The notes under the pieces: model-generated
What the model was told of the DNA's origin: nothing
What the model saw: only the letters and a program-made list of their open reading frames with translations
Database searches by the model: none
Position numbers and translations under genes: made by a program
Shown here: positions 7,521-14,069 of the stretch, one piece after another
Position numbering within the stretch: position 1 is the stretch's first letter
Layout of the letters: every line of letters begins with the position of its first letter
Assembly: GCA_049696015.1 (NCBI GenBank)
Contig: JBAVTG010000093.1
Span: 1 to 25,428 of the forward strand
DNA from: JANMEX01 sp049696015
Lineage (GTDB): Bacteria; Pseudomonadota; Alphaproteobacteria; Rhizobiales; Rhizobiaceae
DNA: 25,428 bases
Reading direction: 5' to 3'

Positions 7521-9145
7521 CCTCCCCCCTCCTCTCCGTCCAGGACCTGTCCGTCGCCTTCACCCAGGGCGGCACGACATCGACGGCCGTGGACCGCATC
7601 TCGTTTGACATCATGCCGGGCGAAACGGTGGCGTTGGTCGGCGAGTCCGGGTCCGGAAAATCGGTCACCGCGCTCTCCGTGCTCAAGCTCTTGGCCTATC
7701 CCGCCGCCAGCCACCCAACCGGGCAAATCCTGTTCGGCGGCAGGGATCTCTTGGCAATGTCCACAGATGCCCTGCGCAAGGTGCGCGGCAATGATGTGAC
7801 GATGATTTTCCAGGAACCGATGACCTCGCTCAACCCTTTGCATGTGATCGAAGACCAGATCGGCGAAGTGCTCAAATTGCATCAAGGCATGAGCAACTCC
7901 GCCGCCAAAGCCCGCACGCTGGAACTGTTGCATCAAGTCGGCATCCGCGAACCGGAAAAACGCCTCAACGCCTATCCGCACCAGCTCTCCGGCGGCCAGC
8001 GCCAGCGGGTGATGATTGCCATGGCTCTTGCCAATGCGCCCAAGCTCCTCATTGCCGATGAGCCGACGACGGCGCTCGATGTCACGGTGCAGGCGCAAAT
8101 CCTTGAACTGCTGGCCAAGCTCAAGTCCGAGCGCGACATGTCGATGCTGTTCATCACCCACGACCTTGGCATTGTGCGCAAGATTGCCGACCGGGTTTGC
8201 GTCATGACCAAGGGCAAGATTGTCGAGACCGGCAAGACAGCCGAAATCTTCGCCAACCCGCAGCATGACTACACGCGTCATCTCTTGGCCGCCGAGCCGC
8301 GCGGCAACCCGCCGAACATTCCAGACAATGCGCCCATCGTGCTCTCGGGCGATGACATCAAGGTCTGGTTCCCGATCAAGCAAGGCCTGATGCGCCGCAC
8401 GGTCGATCATGTCAAAGCCGTCAACGGCGTGTCGATGACCATCCGCGCCGGGCAGACGCTTGGCGTTGTCGGCGAGTCCGGATCAGGCAAGACGACGCTC
8501 GGCCTTGCCTTGACGCGGATGATTTCAAGCCAGGGCAAAATCGGCTTTATCGGCAAGGACATCAATCAATTCTCCTTCAAGGACATGCGCCCGCTGCGCA
8601 AGCAGATGCAGATCGTCTTTCAGGATCCGTACGGCTCGCTCAGCCCGCGCATGTCGGTCGCTGACATCATTGCCGAAGGCCTGTCTGTCCATGAGCCGCA
8701 ATTGTCAGCAATTGAGCGTGATGCGCGCGTCGTCGATGTGCTTGGCGAAGTTGGCCTTGATGCTGAAACCCGGCACCGCTATCCGCACGAATTTTCCGGC
8801 GGCCAGCGCCAGCGCATTGCCATCGCCCGGGCGATGATCCTCAAACCCAAATTCGTCATGCTGGATGAGCCGACATCGGCGCTCGACATGAGTGTTCAGG
8901 CGCAGGTCGTCGATCTGTTGCGCGCGCTTCAGGAAAAGCACGGACTCGCCTATCTGTTCATCAGCCATGATCTGAAAGTCGTGCGCGCGCTTGCCAATGA
9001 CATCATTGTCATGCGCAACGGCGAGGTGGTCGAGCATGGCCCGGCCAAGGCCGTGTTCGACACGCCAACGAGCGATTATACCAAAGCGCTGATGGCCGCC
9101 GCGTTCAACATCGCCACTGCCCCGCAAGGGGCCGTCAGCGAATGA
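7517..9145 (+). CDS. yejF: Peptide ABC transporter, duplicated ATP-binding protein (YejF)
   Basis: Cytoplasmic ATPase that drives the YejBE channel. The 542-residue protein contains two nucleotide-binding domains in one chain, as normal for YejF. Domain 1 has Walker A GESGSGKS (42-49), signature LSGGQ (157-161) and Walker B ending D181-E182. Domain 2 has Walker A GESGSGKT (319-326), signature FSGGQ (426-430) and Walker B ending D450-E451. No ATG lies near the conserved beginning LLSVQDLSVAF; the only suitable start is TTG 7517, overlapping the vapC stop as TTGA. No clear Shine-Dalgarno precedes it, so expression probably depends on coupling to vapC. It overlaps the next gene by 4 bp (ATGA). 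Confidence 0.93.
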   Translation: MTSPLLSVQDLSVAFTQGGTTSTAVDRISFDIMPGETVALVGESGSGKSVTALSVLKLLAYPAASHPTGQILFGGRDLLAMSTDALRKVRGNDVTMIFQEPMTSLNPLHVIEDQIGEVLKLHQGMSNSAAKARTLELLHQVGIREPEKRLNAYPHQLSGGQRQRVMIAMALANAPKLLIADEPTTALDVTVQAQILELLAKLKSERDMSMLFITHDLGIVRKIADRVCVMTKGKIVETGKTAEIFANPQHDYTRHLLAAEPRGNPPNIPDNAPIVLSGDDIKVWFPIKQGLMRRTVDHVKAVNGVSMTIRAGQTLGVVGESGSGKTTLGLALTRMISSQGKIGFIGKDINQFSFKDMRPLRKQMQIVFQDPYGSLSPRMSVADIIAEGLSVHEPQLSAIERDARVVDVLGEVGLDAETRHRYPHEFSGGQRQRIAIARAMILKPKFVMLDEPTSALDMSVQAQVVDLLRALQEKHGLAYLFISHDLKVVRALANDIIVMRNGEVVEHGPAKAVFDTPTSDYTKALMAAAFNIATAPQGAVSE

Positions 9146-10089
9146 AAGGCGCGATCCTGCTCGCCGCAACCGGGTGGGACAGCGCGCTGTGGGCGCGGCT
9201 TTTTGCACAAGCGTCAGGGCGAAAAGTATATATCGATCCGGATGGCCGCACCGATGACAGCATCGAGCATGCCATTGTCTGGAAGCACCAGCCCGGTTCG
9301 CTCTCCGAACTGAAAAACCTGAAAGTGATCTTCTCGCTCGGCGCCGGCGTTGATCACGTGTTCCGCGATCCGGCTGTTCCAGACGTGCCGGTCGTGCGCG
9401 TGGTGTCGAATGATCTGACCAACCGGATGAGCGAATACATCGTCTGGCAGGTGCTCGACCATCACCGCATGGGACCAAAATACCGCCTCCAGCAACATGA
9501 TAAAATCTGGCTCGAAGACCGCACCCAACCTGCCGCCAAAGACGTCACCGTCGGCATGTTGGGTCTCGGCGTCTTGGGCAGTGACGCTGCGCTGAAGCTG
9601 AAGGCGATGGGCTTTAATGTCACCGGCTGGAGCCGGTCAGCAAAGATGATGGCGGGCATCCAGACATTTTGCGGCCACGACCAGTTGCCGGAGTTTTTGG
9701 CCGGCGTGGACATTCTCGTCTGCCTGCTCCCGCTCACCCCGGCGACCGCCAACATTCTCGCCATGCCGCTCTTCCAGCAATTGACCAAGCGCGGTCCGCT
9801 GGGAAGCCCCGTGCTGATCAATGCGGGTCGCGGCGGATTGCAGAACGAGGCTGATATTCTCCGGGCTCTGGATTCCGGCTTGCTTTCTGCCGTTTCGCTT
9901 GATGTCTTCCAGCAGGAACCGCTCCCGGCAGACAGCCTCTTTTGGTCGCACCCGAAAGTGACCCTGACCCCGCATTCGGCCGCAGCGTCCGATCCGTATG
10001 CGCTGGTCAAACCGATTGTCGACCAGATGGACGCTTTTGATCGCGGTGAAGCGTTGCAGAATTTGATTGATCGTCAGCACCATTATTGA
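9142..10089 (+). CDS. ghrA: D-2-hydroxyacid dehydrogenase (glyoxylate/hydroxypyruvate reductase A-like)
   Basis: NAD(P)-dependent reductase of 2-keto acids such as glyoxylate or hydroxypyruvate; cytoplasmic. The 315-residue protein has the Rossmann motif GLGVLG (141-146) and the catalytic triad of the family: R230 (NAGRGG), E259 (QQEPLP) and H278 (TPHSAA). The GAGVDH substrate-loop segment is at 67-72. It is the last gene of the yej operon, translationally coupled to yejF by ATGA, so it is probably expressed with peptide import. Its metabolic link to that import is not evident from sequence. The exact substrate is uncertain, and the symbol is by family resemblance. Confidence 0.85.
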   Translation: MKGAILLAATGWDSALWARLFAQASGRKVYIDPDGRTDDSIEHAIVWKHQPGSLSELKNLKVIFSLGAGVDHVFRDPAVPDVPVVRVVSNDLTNRMSEYIVWQVLDHHRMGPKYRLQQHDKIWLEDRTQPAAKDVTVGMLGLGVLGSDAALKLKAMGFNVTGWSRSAKMMAGIQTFCGHDQLPEFLAGVDILVCLLPLTPATANILAMPLFQQLTKRGPLGSPVLINAGRGGLQNEADILRALDSGLLSAVSLDVFQQEPLPADSLFWSHPKVTLTPHSAAASDPYALVKPIVDQMDAFDRGEALQNLIDRQHHY

Positions 10090-10144
10090 TCATGAGATGT
10101 TGATCGGCGTCGCGCACGTCCCCTCTAAGCCTCACTGCGCTCGG

Positions 10145-10259
10145 CCCCTCTCCGGCCCTTCGGGCCACCTCTCCCCGGAGGGGCGAGGTTAAAAGGTCGG
10201 CGCGGGTTTAACCTCGCCCGCCTTGCGGGAGAGGTGTCGGCGTAGCCGACGGAGAGGGG
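10145..10259. repeat. Inverted pair of ~50-bp intergenic repeats (first pair)
   Basis: Copy A (10145-10194) starts CCCCTCTCCGG and ends GCGAGGTTAAAA. Copy B (10207-10259) is the same kind of element on the opposite strand, starting TTTAACCTCGCCC and ending GGAGAGGGG. Each has an internal hairpin (GGCCCTTCGGGCC in A, GTCGGCGTAGCCGAC in B), and the internal sequences differ between copies while the ends match. This is the layout of a short palindromic intergenic family scattered in alphaproteobacterial genomes. It lies just downstream of the reductase gene and could fold into a large hairpin on its transcript. Confidence 0.75.
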
Positions 10260-10302
10260 CCGGCGCCACGGTCGAAGATTGCCCCTTCACAAACCCCAAT
10301 CC

Positions 10303-10453
10303 CGTCATTCCGGGATCGCGAAGCGAGGCCCGGAATCCAGTGGTTTGGAGGGTCAAGATTGTACGCAACCATCTGTTTCATCTGACTTTTAGACCCAATT
10401 TTCACGCTCCCGTCTCTGGATTCCGGGCCTCGCTTTGCGATCCCGGAATGACG
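10303..10453. repeat. Inverted pair of 38-bp REP-like elements (second pair)
   Basis: 10303-10340 (CGTCATTCCGGGATCGCGAA to GGCCCGGAATCCAG) and 10416-10453 are inverted copies with 37 of 38 positions identical. They are separated by 75 bp. Each copy contains its own imperfect palindrome (ATTCCGGG and CCCGGAAT). Together with the first pair they occupy much of the 437-bp gap 10090-10526, in which I see no gene, RNA or clear terminator. Elements with the CGTCATTCC...GGAATCCAG pattern are common REP/BIME-like repeats in rhizobia and relatives. Confidence 0.85.
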
Positions 10454-10526
10454 ATTGGAAACTGTTTATCCCCACTCATGAATTCCGATCTATCATGGGC
10501 CCGCTCATCAACACCCGGATTTCAAA

Positions 10527-11243
10527 TTGGACTGGCCCCTCGCCATCAACCGCAACCGTGAAGCGCTCCAGCGCATTGTCGCCGCGCTGTTCATGATGGC
10601 CGCTGCGGCTTTAACCGCGCCCGGCCTGTCGCGCCGAAGCCTTGGCGAAGGCGGAAGAGGGCCAGTCTCGCTCCCCCGCCACATCTACGCCGCCATTCTC
10701 CTCATCCTGCGCCCCGCTGAATCCGCCGTCCGGCGCCTCATCACAATCGCAGCAAAGGATCTTGCGTTCAAACCGCGCGCGCCGCGCCTGGCTCCGGTCG
10801 GCCTGCCCGCGTTCCCTGTCGCTGGCGCATCGCGCACGCCCGCCTTCGCGCTCCTTGATCCGCTGAAACAGTTCACCCGTGATGATTTTGATGTAAGTGC
10901 CGGTTCGGCGCTGTCAGCCGCTTTTGCCAGCCTGTTCGAACCGGCATTCCCGACACCGTCTGCTTACAAGTCCGATGAACCGGTTGACGCCGCACAGCTT
11001 TACGCCCGCCTTCGCGCCCTGCGCCATGCCCTGAGCGATCTGCCCCGCCAGGCCCGCCGTCTTGCCCGCTGGCAGGCACGGCGCGACCAAGCGCTGGCCG
11101 AAAACCGCCCGACTCGCATCACCCCCTTCCGCCCCGGCCTCCCGCCCGGCTGGCGTCAGCGGTCAATCCACGAGATCGACGAGGTGCTGCGCGAATGCCA
11201 CGGGTTGGCGCTTTATGCGGTCAACGGGCCGGATACGGGGTGA
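10527..11243 (+). CDS. Uncharacterised 238-residue protein with an N-terminal membrane segment
   Basis: I do not recognise a named family. The ORF begins with TTG (MDWPLAINRNREALQRIVAA); no in-frame ATG lies nearby and the ribosome-binding site is weak. Residues about 17-33 are hydrophobic and could be a membrane segment, and 53-62 forms a second, shorter one. The middle is rich in Pro, Ala and Arg. The C-terminal half (about 145-236) is polar and helical with many Arg (ALRHALSDLPRQARRLARWQ). It appears intact, and the conserved-looking ends argue that it is real. Residues 35-45 (SRRSLGEGGRG) are encoded by a repeat-like DNA segment. It lies between repeat pairs, downstream of the reductase gene and convergent with rsgA. 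Confidence 0.6.
   Translation: MDWPLAINRNREALQRIVAALFMMAAAALTAPGLSRRSLGEGGRGPVSLPRHIYAAILLILRPAESAVRRLITIAAKDLAFKPRAPRLAPVGLPAFPVAGASRTPAFALLDPLKQFTRDDFDVSAGSALSAAFASLFEPAFPTPSAYKSDEPVDAAQLYARLRALRHALSDLPRQARRLARWQARRDQALAENRPTRITPFRPGLPPGWRQRSIHEIDEVLRECHGLALYAVNGPDTG
10629..10656 (+). repeat. REP-like palindromic segment inside a coding sequence
   Basis: TCGCGCCGAAGCCTTGGCGA followed by AGGCGGAA forms an interrupted hairpin (CGCC/GGCG outer arms, GCC/GGC inner arms) and resembles repeats seen between genes in alphaproteobacteria. Here it lies in frame in the 238-residue ORF and encodes the low-complexity SRRSLGEGGRG stretch between two hydrophobic segments. That it is an insertion is inferred; comparison with homologues lacking it would be needed. 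Confidence 0.45.
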
Positions 11244-11257
11244 GCCCATCTTTTTGC

Positions 11258-11416
11258 CGTCACCCCGGACAAGGAGCGTCAGCGACGCCGATCCGGGGCC
11301 TATTGGAAGATCATCAAGTCCACAGACGGCAGTTCTTAGCGGTTTTCGTCAGTGACGACCGCCGCCAGCATATGGATATTCGTCCCGGCTCTGCGCCGTG
11401 CTTGTCAGGAATGACG
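11258..11416. repeat. Diverged inverted pair of REP-like elements (third pair)
   Basis: 11258-11300 (CGTCACCCCGGACAAGGAGC to CGATCCGGGGCC) and the opposite-strand element 11373-11416 (ending CTTGTCAGGAATGACG) share the CGTCA..CC.GACAAG start and a GGG-containing end, but differ in the middle. They fill most of the 258-bp gap between the 238-residue ORF and the end of rsgA. No convincing T-tract terminator is visible there, so these hairpins may separate the two convergent genes. Confidence 0.6.
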
Positions 11417-11501
11417 AAAGTGAGGGTTTGCCACCTAACCGCCACCTGCACTTGCGCCACAAACTTTCACCAACCGCCGACGGGAAATGTCCGGAACTGC
11501 C

Positions 11502-12578
11502 TCACCAATCCTCAGTCCGCTTGATCTTGTCGGCCATGGTGCGCTTGACCATTTTGGCGAATTCGCGGCTGCGGGCGTGGGCTTCGTACATTTGTTCGGT
11601 GTTGTGGCGCTCTTCGCGCTGCAATTTTTGGAAACGCTCCAGCCGGTCAGGTTCCAATGTGCCGGCCGCAATCGCCGCCTGCACCGCGCAGCCCGGTTCG
11701 CTGGTGTGCTGGCAATTGGAAAACCGGCACTCAAGCGCAAGGGCTGCAATATCGTCGAACACCGCATCGATGCCTTCGGCAACATCCACCACCTGGATTT
11801 CGCGCATGCCCGGCGTGTCGATCAGCCAGCCGCCGGATTGCATCCGGTGCAGCGAGCGGCCCGACGTCGTGTGGCGCCCGCGCGAATCGCCTTCGCGGAT
11901 GCCTTGTGTTTCCTGAACCGCGCTTTGCAAAAGCGTGTTGATGATCGTCGATTTGCCGACGCCGGACGAGCCCATCAGCGCGACCGTCTGGCCTTTGCCA
12001 AGCCAAGGGGCCAAGCGGTCCATGTCCTCCGGTTTGCGCGAGTCGATGGCTTCAATCAACAGATCATGGCGGATCGTGCGGGCCGCTTCCAGGAACGGCG
12101 TCAGATCATCCACAAGGTCAGCCTTGGTCATGATCACAACCGGCAAAACACCCGCTTCATGCGCCAGCGCCAGATAGCGTTCAAGCCGGGCAACATTGAA
12201 ATCCATGTTTGCCGACGTGACAATGAACACGGTATCGACGTTCGCTGCGATCAGTTGCAGCCGGTTGGTCTTGCCGGCGTTGCGGCGCTTGAACAGACTC
12301 TTGCGCGGATAAAGCGCCGCGATCCGATGCGTGTCCGGCACGATGGCGATCCAATCGCCGATTGTCGGCCGCTCTTCCTCGTGATCGCTGACCAGCGATT
12401 GGTTGATCCGCCCTGTGAAGTCCGGGCCGGCAACATCCAATGCGGTCCGATGCACGGCCATCACCCGCACCGGAAACGTCCCGGTCAAAGACGGATCGGC
12501 AAGTGTCGTGTTGAAAAAGTCGGACCAGCCGAAATCGGCGAGTGCGCCTTGTCTGGTTTCGTTGCTCACGATTGTCAT
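11502..12578 (-). CDS. rsgA: Ribosome small-subunit maturation GTPase RsgA
   Basis: Circularly permuted GTPase that acts late in 30S subunit assembly. The 358-residue protein has an N-terminal OB-like domain (about 35-105), then the GTPase motifs in permuted order: G4 TKAD (151-154), P-loop GSSGVGKST (203-211) and G3 DTPG (254-257). These are followed by the zinc-binding set C284, C289, H291 and C297. Length is normal. The start at ATG 12578 begins MTIVSNETRQ, but AGGA directly abuts the ATG, leaving no usual spacing; no better in-frame start is visible. A small ORF and a possible promoter lie 100-210 bp upstream. Confidence 0.93.
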   Translation of the reverse strand: MTIVSNETRQGALADFGWSDFFNTTLADPSLTGTFPVRVMAVHRTALDVAGPDFTGRINQSLVSDHEEERPTIGDWIAIVPDTHRIAALYPRKSLFKRRNAGKTNRLQLIAANVDTVFIVTSANMDFNVARLERYLALAHEAGVLPVVIMTKADLVDDLTPFLEAARTIRHDLLIEAIDSRKPEDMDRLAPWLGKGQTVALMGSSGVGKSTIINTLLQSAVQETQGIREGDSRGRHTTSGRSLHRMQSGGWLIDTPGMREIQVVDVAEGIDAVFDDIAALALECRFSNCQHTSEPGCAVQAAIAAGTLEPDRLERFQKLQREERHNTEQMYEAHARSREFAKMVKRTMADKIKRTEDW

Positions 12579-12678
12579 TCCTGCAAACCAATAGGAGAAT
12601 TGATGCGAGACGCTAGCGTTTTCGCGTTCAAGGCGGATGGCTGGCAGGGTTCAGGCAAATTTCGTTGTGATAACAGGA

Positions 12679-12726
12679 TCAAGCGAAAAAGGCCGGGCCA
12701 GCCGGGGCGTTTGTGGCAATGGTCAT
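12679..12726 (-). CDS. Possible 15-residue leader peptide upstream of rsgA
   Basis: ATG 12726 has a strong Shine-Dalgarno (AAGGAGTG, about 5 bases before the ATG) and encodes MTIATNAPAGPAFFA, followed by TGA. The 3' half overlaps a GC-rich hairpin running into five Ts. A well-initiated short ORF overlapping a terminator-like structure ahead of a gene with a poor ribosome-binding site fits a leader peptide or attenuator, but no regulatory amino acid run is evident. No homologue is known to me. It may be a chance ORF. Confidence 0.35.
   Translation of the reverse strand: MTIATNAPAGPAFFA
12686..12703 (-). terminator. Terminator-like hairpin inside the rsgA leader
   Basis: On the minus strand GGCTG (12703-12699), loop GCC and CGGCC (12695-12691), with one G-T pair, are followed by TTTTT (12690-12686). 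The stem is short (5 bp), so it would be a weak or conditional terminator. It overlaps codons 9-14 of the small ORF, so a translating ribosome would disrupt it. Confidence 0.3.
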
Positions 12727-12760
12727 GAAACACTCCTTTGTGCTGGCGTTGAGAGGATTA

Positions 12761-12789
12761 AAACTATTCCCGTTCCGCGCCGCCGTCAA
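12761..12789 (-). promoter_or_regulatory. Candidate promoter for the leader ORF and rsgA
   Basis: On the minus strand TTGACG (12789-12784), a 17-base spacer and TAGTTT (12766-12761) approximate a sigma-70 promoter; the -35 matches 5 of 6 positions, the -10 only 3 of 6. It starts immediately after the stop of the NlpC/P60 gene, which would allow rsgA to be transcribed independently. Confidence 0.3.
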
Positions 12790-13650
12790 TCAAGGACGGC
12801 GAATGGCAATGGGCAAACCGTAGAGATGGCTGATGCGCTCGACCGCCTCTGCCAAGGGTTCGCGCATGACGCTCATGGTGTGACCGGAGGCATGAAGCAT
12901 CATGGAATCATCTTCCATCATGGCTACATGGCCTTTCCAGAAAACAAGATCCCCACGCCGAAGCGGCGGGTGATCTTTACCCTCACCGATCAGCTTACCA
13001 ACCTCGTTCTTCTGCATATCGCTGTCGCGCGGCAGGCTTCTTCCACAGACCGCATGAGACAGTTGAATCAAACCCGAGCAATCGATCCCGAAAGCTGTTC
13101 GCCCGCCCCACAGATAAGGCGTGTCGATGAGGCGGGCCGCAACGGCGAGCGGATCGTCCAGGGTTTGTGTCAGTCTACTTGCATGTGCCGCGACAATTGC
13201 CTCACCGGAGTTCAGGACGTGATAGTCTGTGCCGCGTGTCCGCGCCTGCCCGGCGACCGAGAGTTTTGCGCCAAGGGACAAAATACCGGTTACCGGCAGT
13301 TTCATGTCCGGTCCGGGATAGAGGAAAGTCCGCGGGACACTGATGAAATGGGTCGAGGACAACAGTTTTGATGTCAGTGCATTGTGGGAAACATAGCCAA
13401 CATAACCGTCGGTCTCGAGCTGCACCCAGCACCATCCTTCATGCTCTTCAAAGACGCGGACGCGCTCGCCGAACATGGCTTGTGTTTCAACGCCTGCGTC
13501 CGGACTTGGCGCGCGGCGGACATCCACGACTGGTACACAGACCTGGTTTTCAATTCCCCGTGCAAAGTTGGTCGCCTCGACCTTTCCGCGCAAACGCTCA
13601 TCGGCCAAATCGGTTCGAAATGCATGCAGCCGGCGATCCAGATTTGTCAT
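12790..13650 (-). CDS. NlpC/P60 family peptidoglycan hydrolase with SH3-like domains
   Basis: Probable gamma-D-glutamyl-diamino-acid endopeptidase that cleaves cell-wall peptides. The 286-residue protein has two SH3-like modules (about 33-95 and 100-165) and a C-terminal NlpC/P60 domain with the catalytic set C191 (FGIDCSG), H241 (WKGHVAMM) and H253 (MLHASGH). No signal peptide or membrane segment is visible, so it probably acts in the cytoplasm on recycled muropeptides, as suggested for related proteins next to aminopeptidases. Its start overlaps the MarR-type gene by 4 bp, placing it in the aminopeptidase-MarR-NlpC unit. Confidence 0.9.
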   Translation of the reverse strand: MTNLDRRLHAFRTDLADERLRGKVEATNFARGIENQVCVPVVDVRRAPSPDAGVETQAMFGERVRVFEEHEGWCWVQLETDGYVGYVSHNALTSKLLSSTHFISVPRTFLYPGPDMKLPVTGILSLGAKLSVAGQARTRGTDYHVLNSGEAIVAAHASRLTQTLDDPLAVAARLIDTPYLWGGRTAFGIDCSGLIQLSHAVCGRSLPRDSDMQKNEVGKLIGEGKDHPPLRRGDLVFWKGHVAMMEDDSMMLHASGHTMSVMREPLAEAVERISHLYGLPIAIRRP

Positions 13651-13997
13651 CGCGGCAGATCCTTTGCCTTTTCGATCAATTGGTCGCCGACGCGTTGAAC
13701 ATAAAGCGCGCCCGCGACCGTCCGCTTGATCAAGACATTGCGCCTGTCGGCAGGATCGCGATGGCGTTCGACCAGATTGAGCGCGCCCATCGTGTCGAGC
13801 GCGCGGGTGATCACCGGCTTGGTAACGTCCAGTCTCAAAGCCAAGCCGCGAATGGTATGCGGCGGCGCTTCCAGATAGACGGTCAACAGGATCGACATCT
13901 GCCGCATCGACAAATCCGGCGCGTCATCGCGCACCTCGCCCAAGGCGAAATCACGAAGAAGAATGAGCGCCTGCAGCGGCTTGAGATCGACTGACAT
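13647..13997 (-). CDS. MarR family transcriptional regulator
   Basis: A 116-residue winged-helix regulator. The core runs from a dimerisation helix (about 20-36) through the helix-turn-helix (HTIRGLALRLDVTKPVITRA, about 47-66) to the wing with D81, R84 and R85 in the motif DPADRRNV. That motif is characteristic of MarR wings. The protein is slightly shorter than typical MarR proteins and lacks much of the C-terminal dimerisation helix. It lies between the aminopeptidase and the NlpC/P60 gene, overlapping the latter by 4 bp, so it may control this unit. No ligand can be inferred. Confidence 0.85.
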   Translation of the reverse strand: MSVDLKPLQALILLRDFALGEVRDDAPDLSMRQMSILLTVYLEAPPHTIRGLALRLDVTKPVITRALDTMGALNLVERHRDPADRRNVLIKRTVAGALYVQRVGDQLIEKAKDLPR

Positions 13998-14069
13998 GGT
14001 CTATGCTTAGCCGCAATTTGTTTCGGTTCCGTATCATTCAACGCGCTTCAGGCAAAATCAAGGCGGCAA

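Noticed and set aside
7400..8410. Minus-strand ORF of 336 codons antisense to vapC/yejF
   Set aside because: Opposite the conserved ATPase domain of yejF; the frame stays open because of codon bias.
10145..10259. Insertion-sequence ends
   Set aside because: Although the copies are inverted, no transposase reading frame or target duplication lies between or beside them.
10145..10453. Possible CRISPR array or small RNA in the repeat-rich gap
   Set aside because: The repeats are inverted pairs of different families, not direct repeats with regular spacers, and no promoter/terminator pair defining an RNA gene is visible.
11487..12728. Plus-strand ORF of 413 codons antisense to rsgA
   Set aside because: rsgA carries all the permuted GTPase motifs on the minus strand; the plus frame has none and is a shadow.
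12637..13371. Plus-strand ORF antisense to the NlpC/P60 gene
   Set aside because: The minus strand encodes a hydrolase with an intact catalytic set; the plus-strand translation shows no domain.
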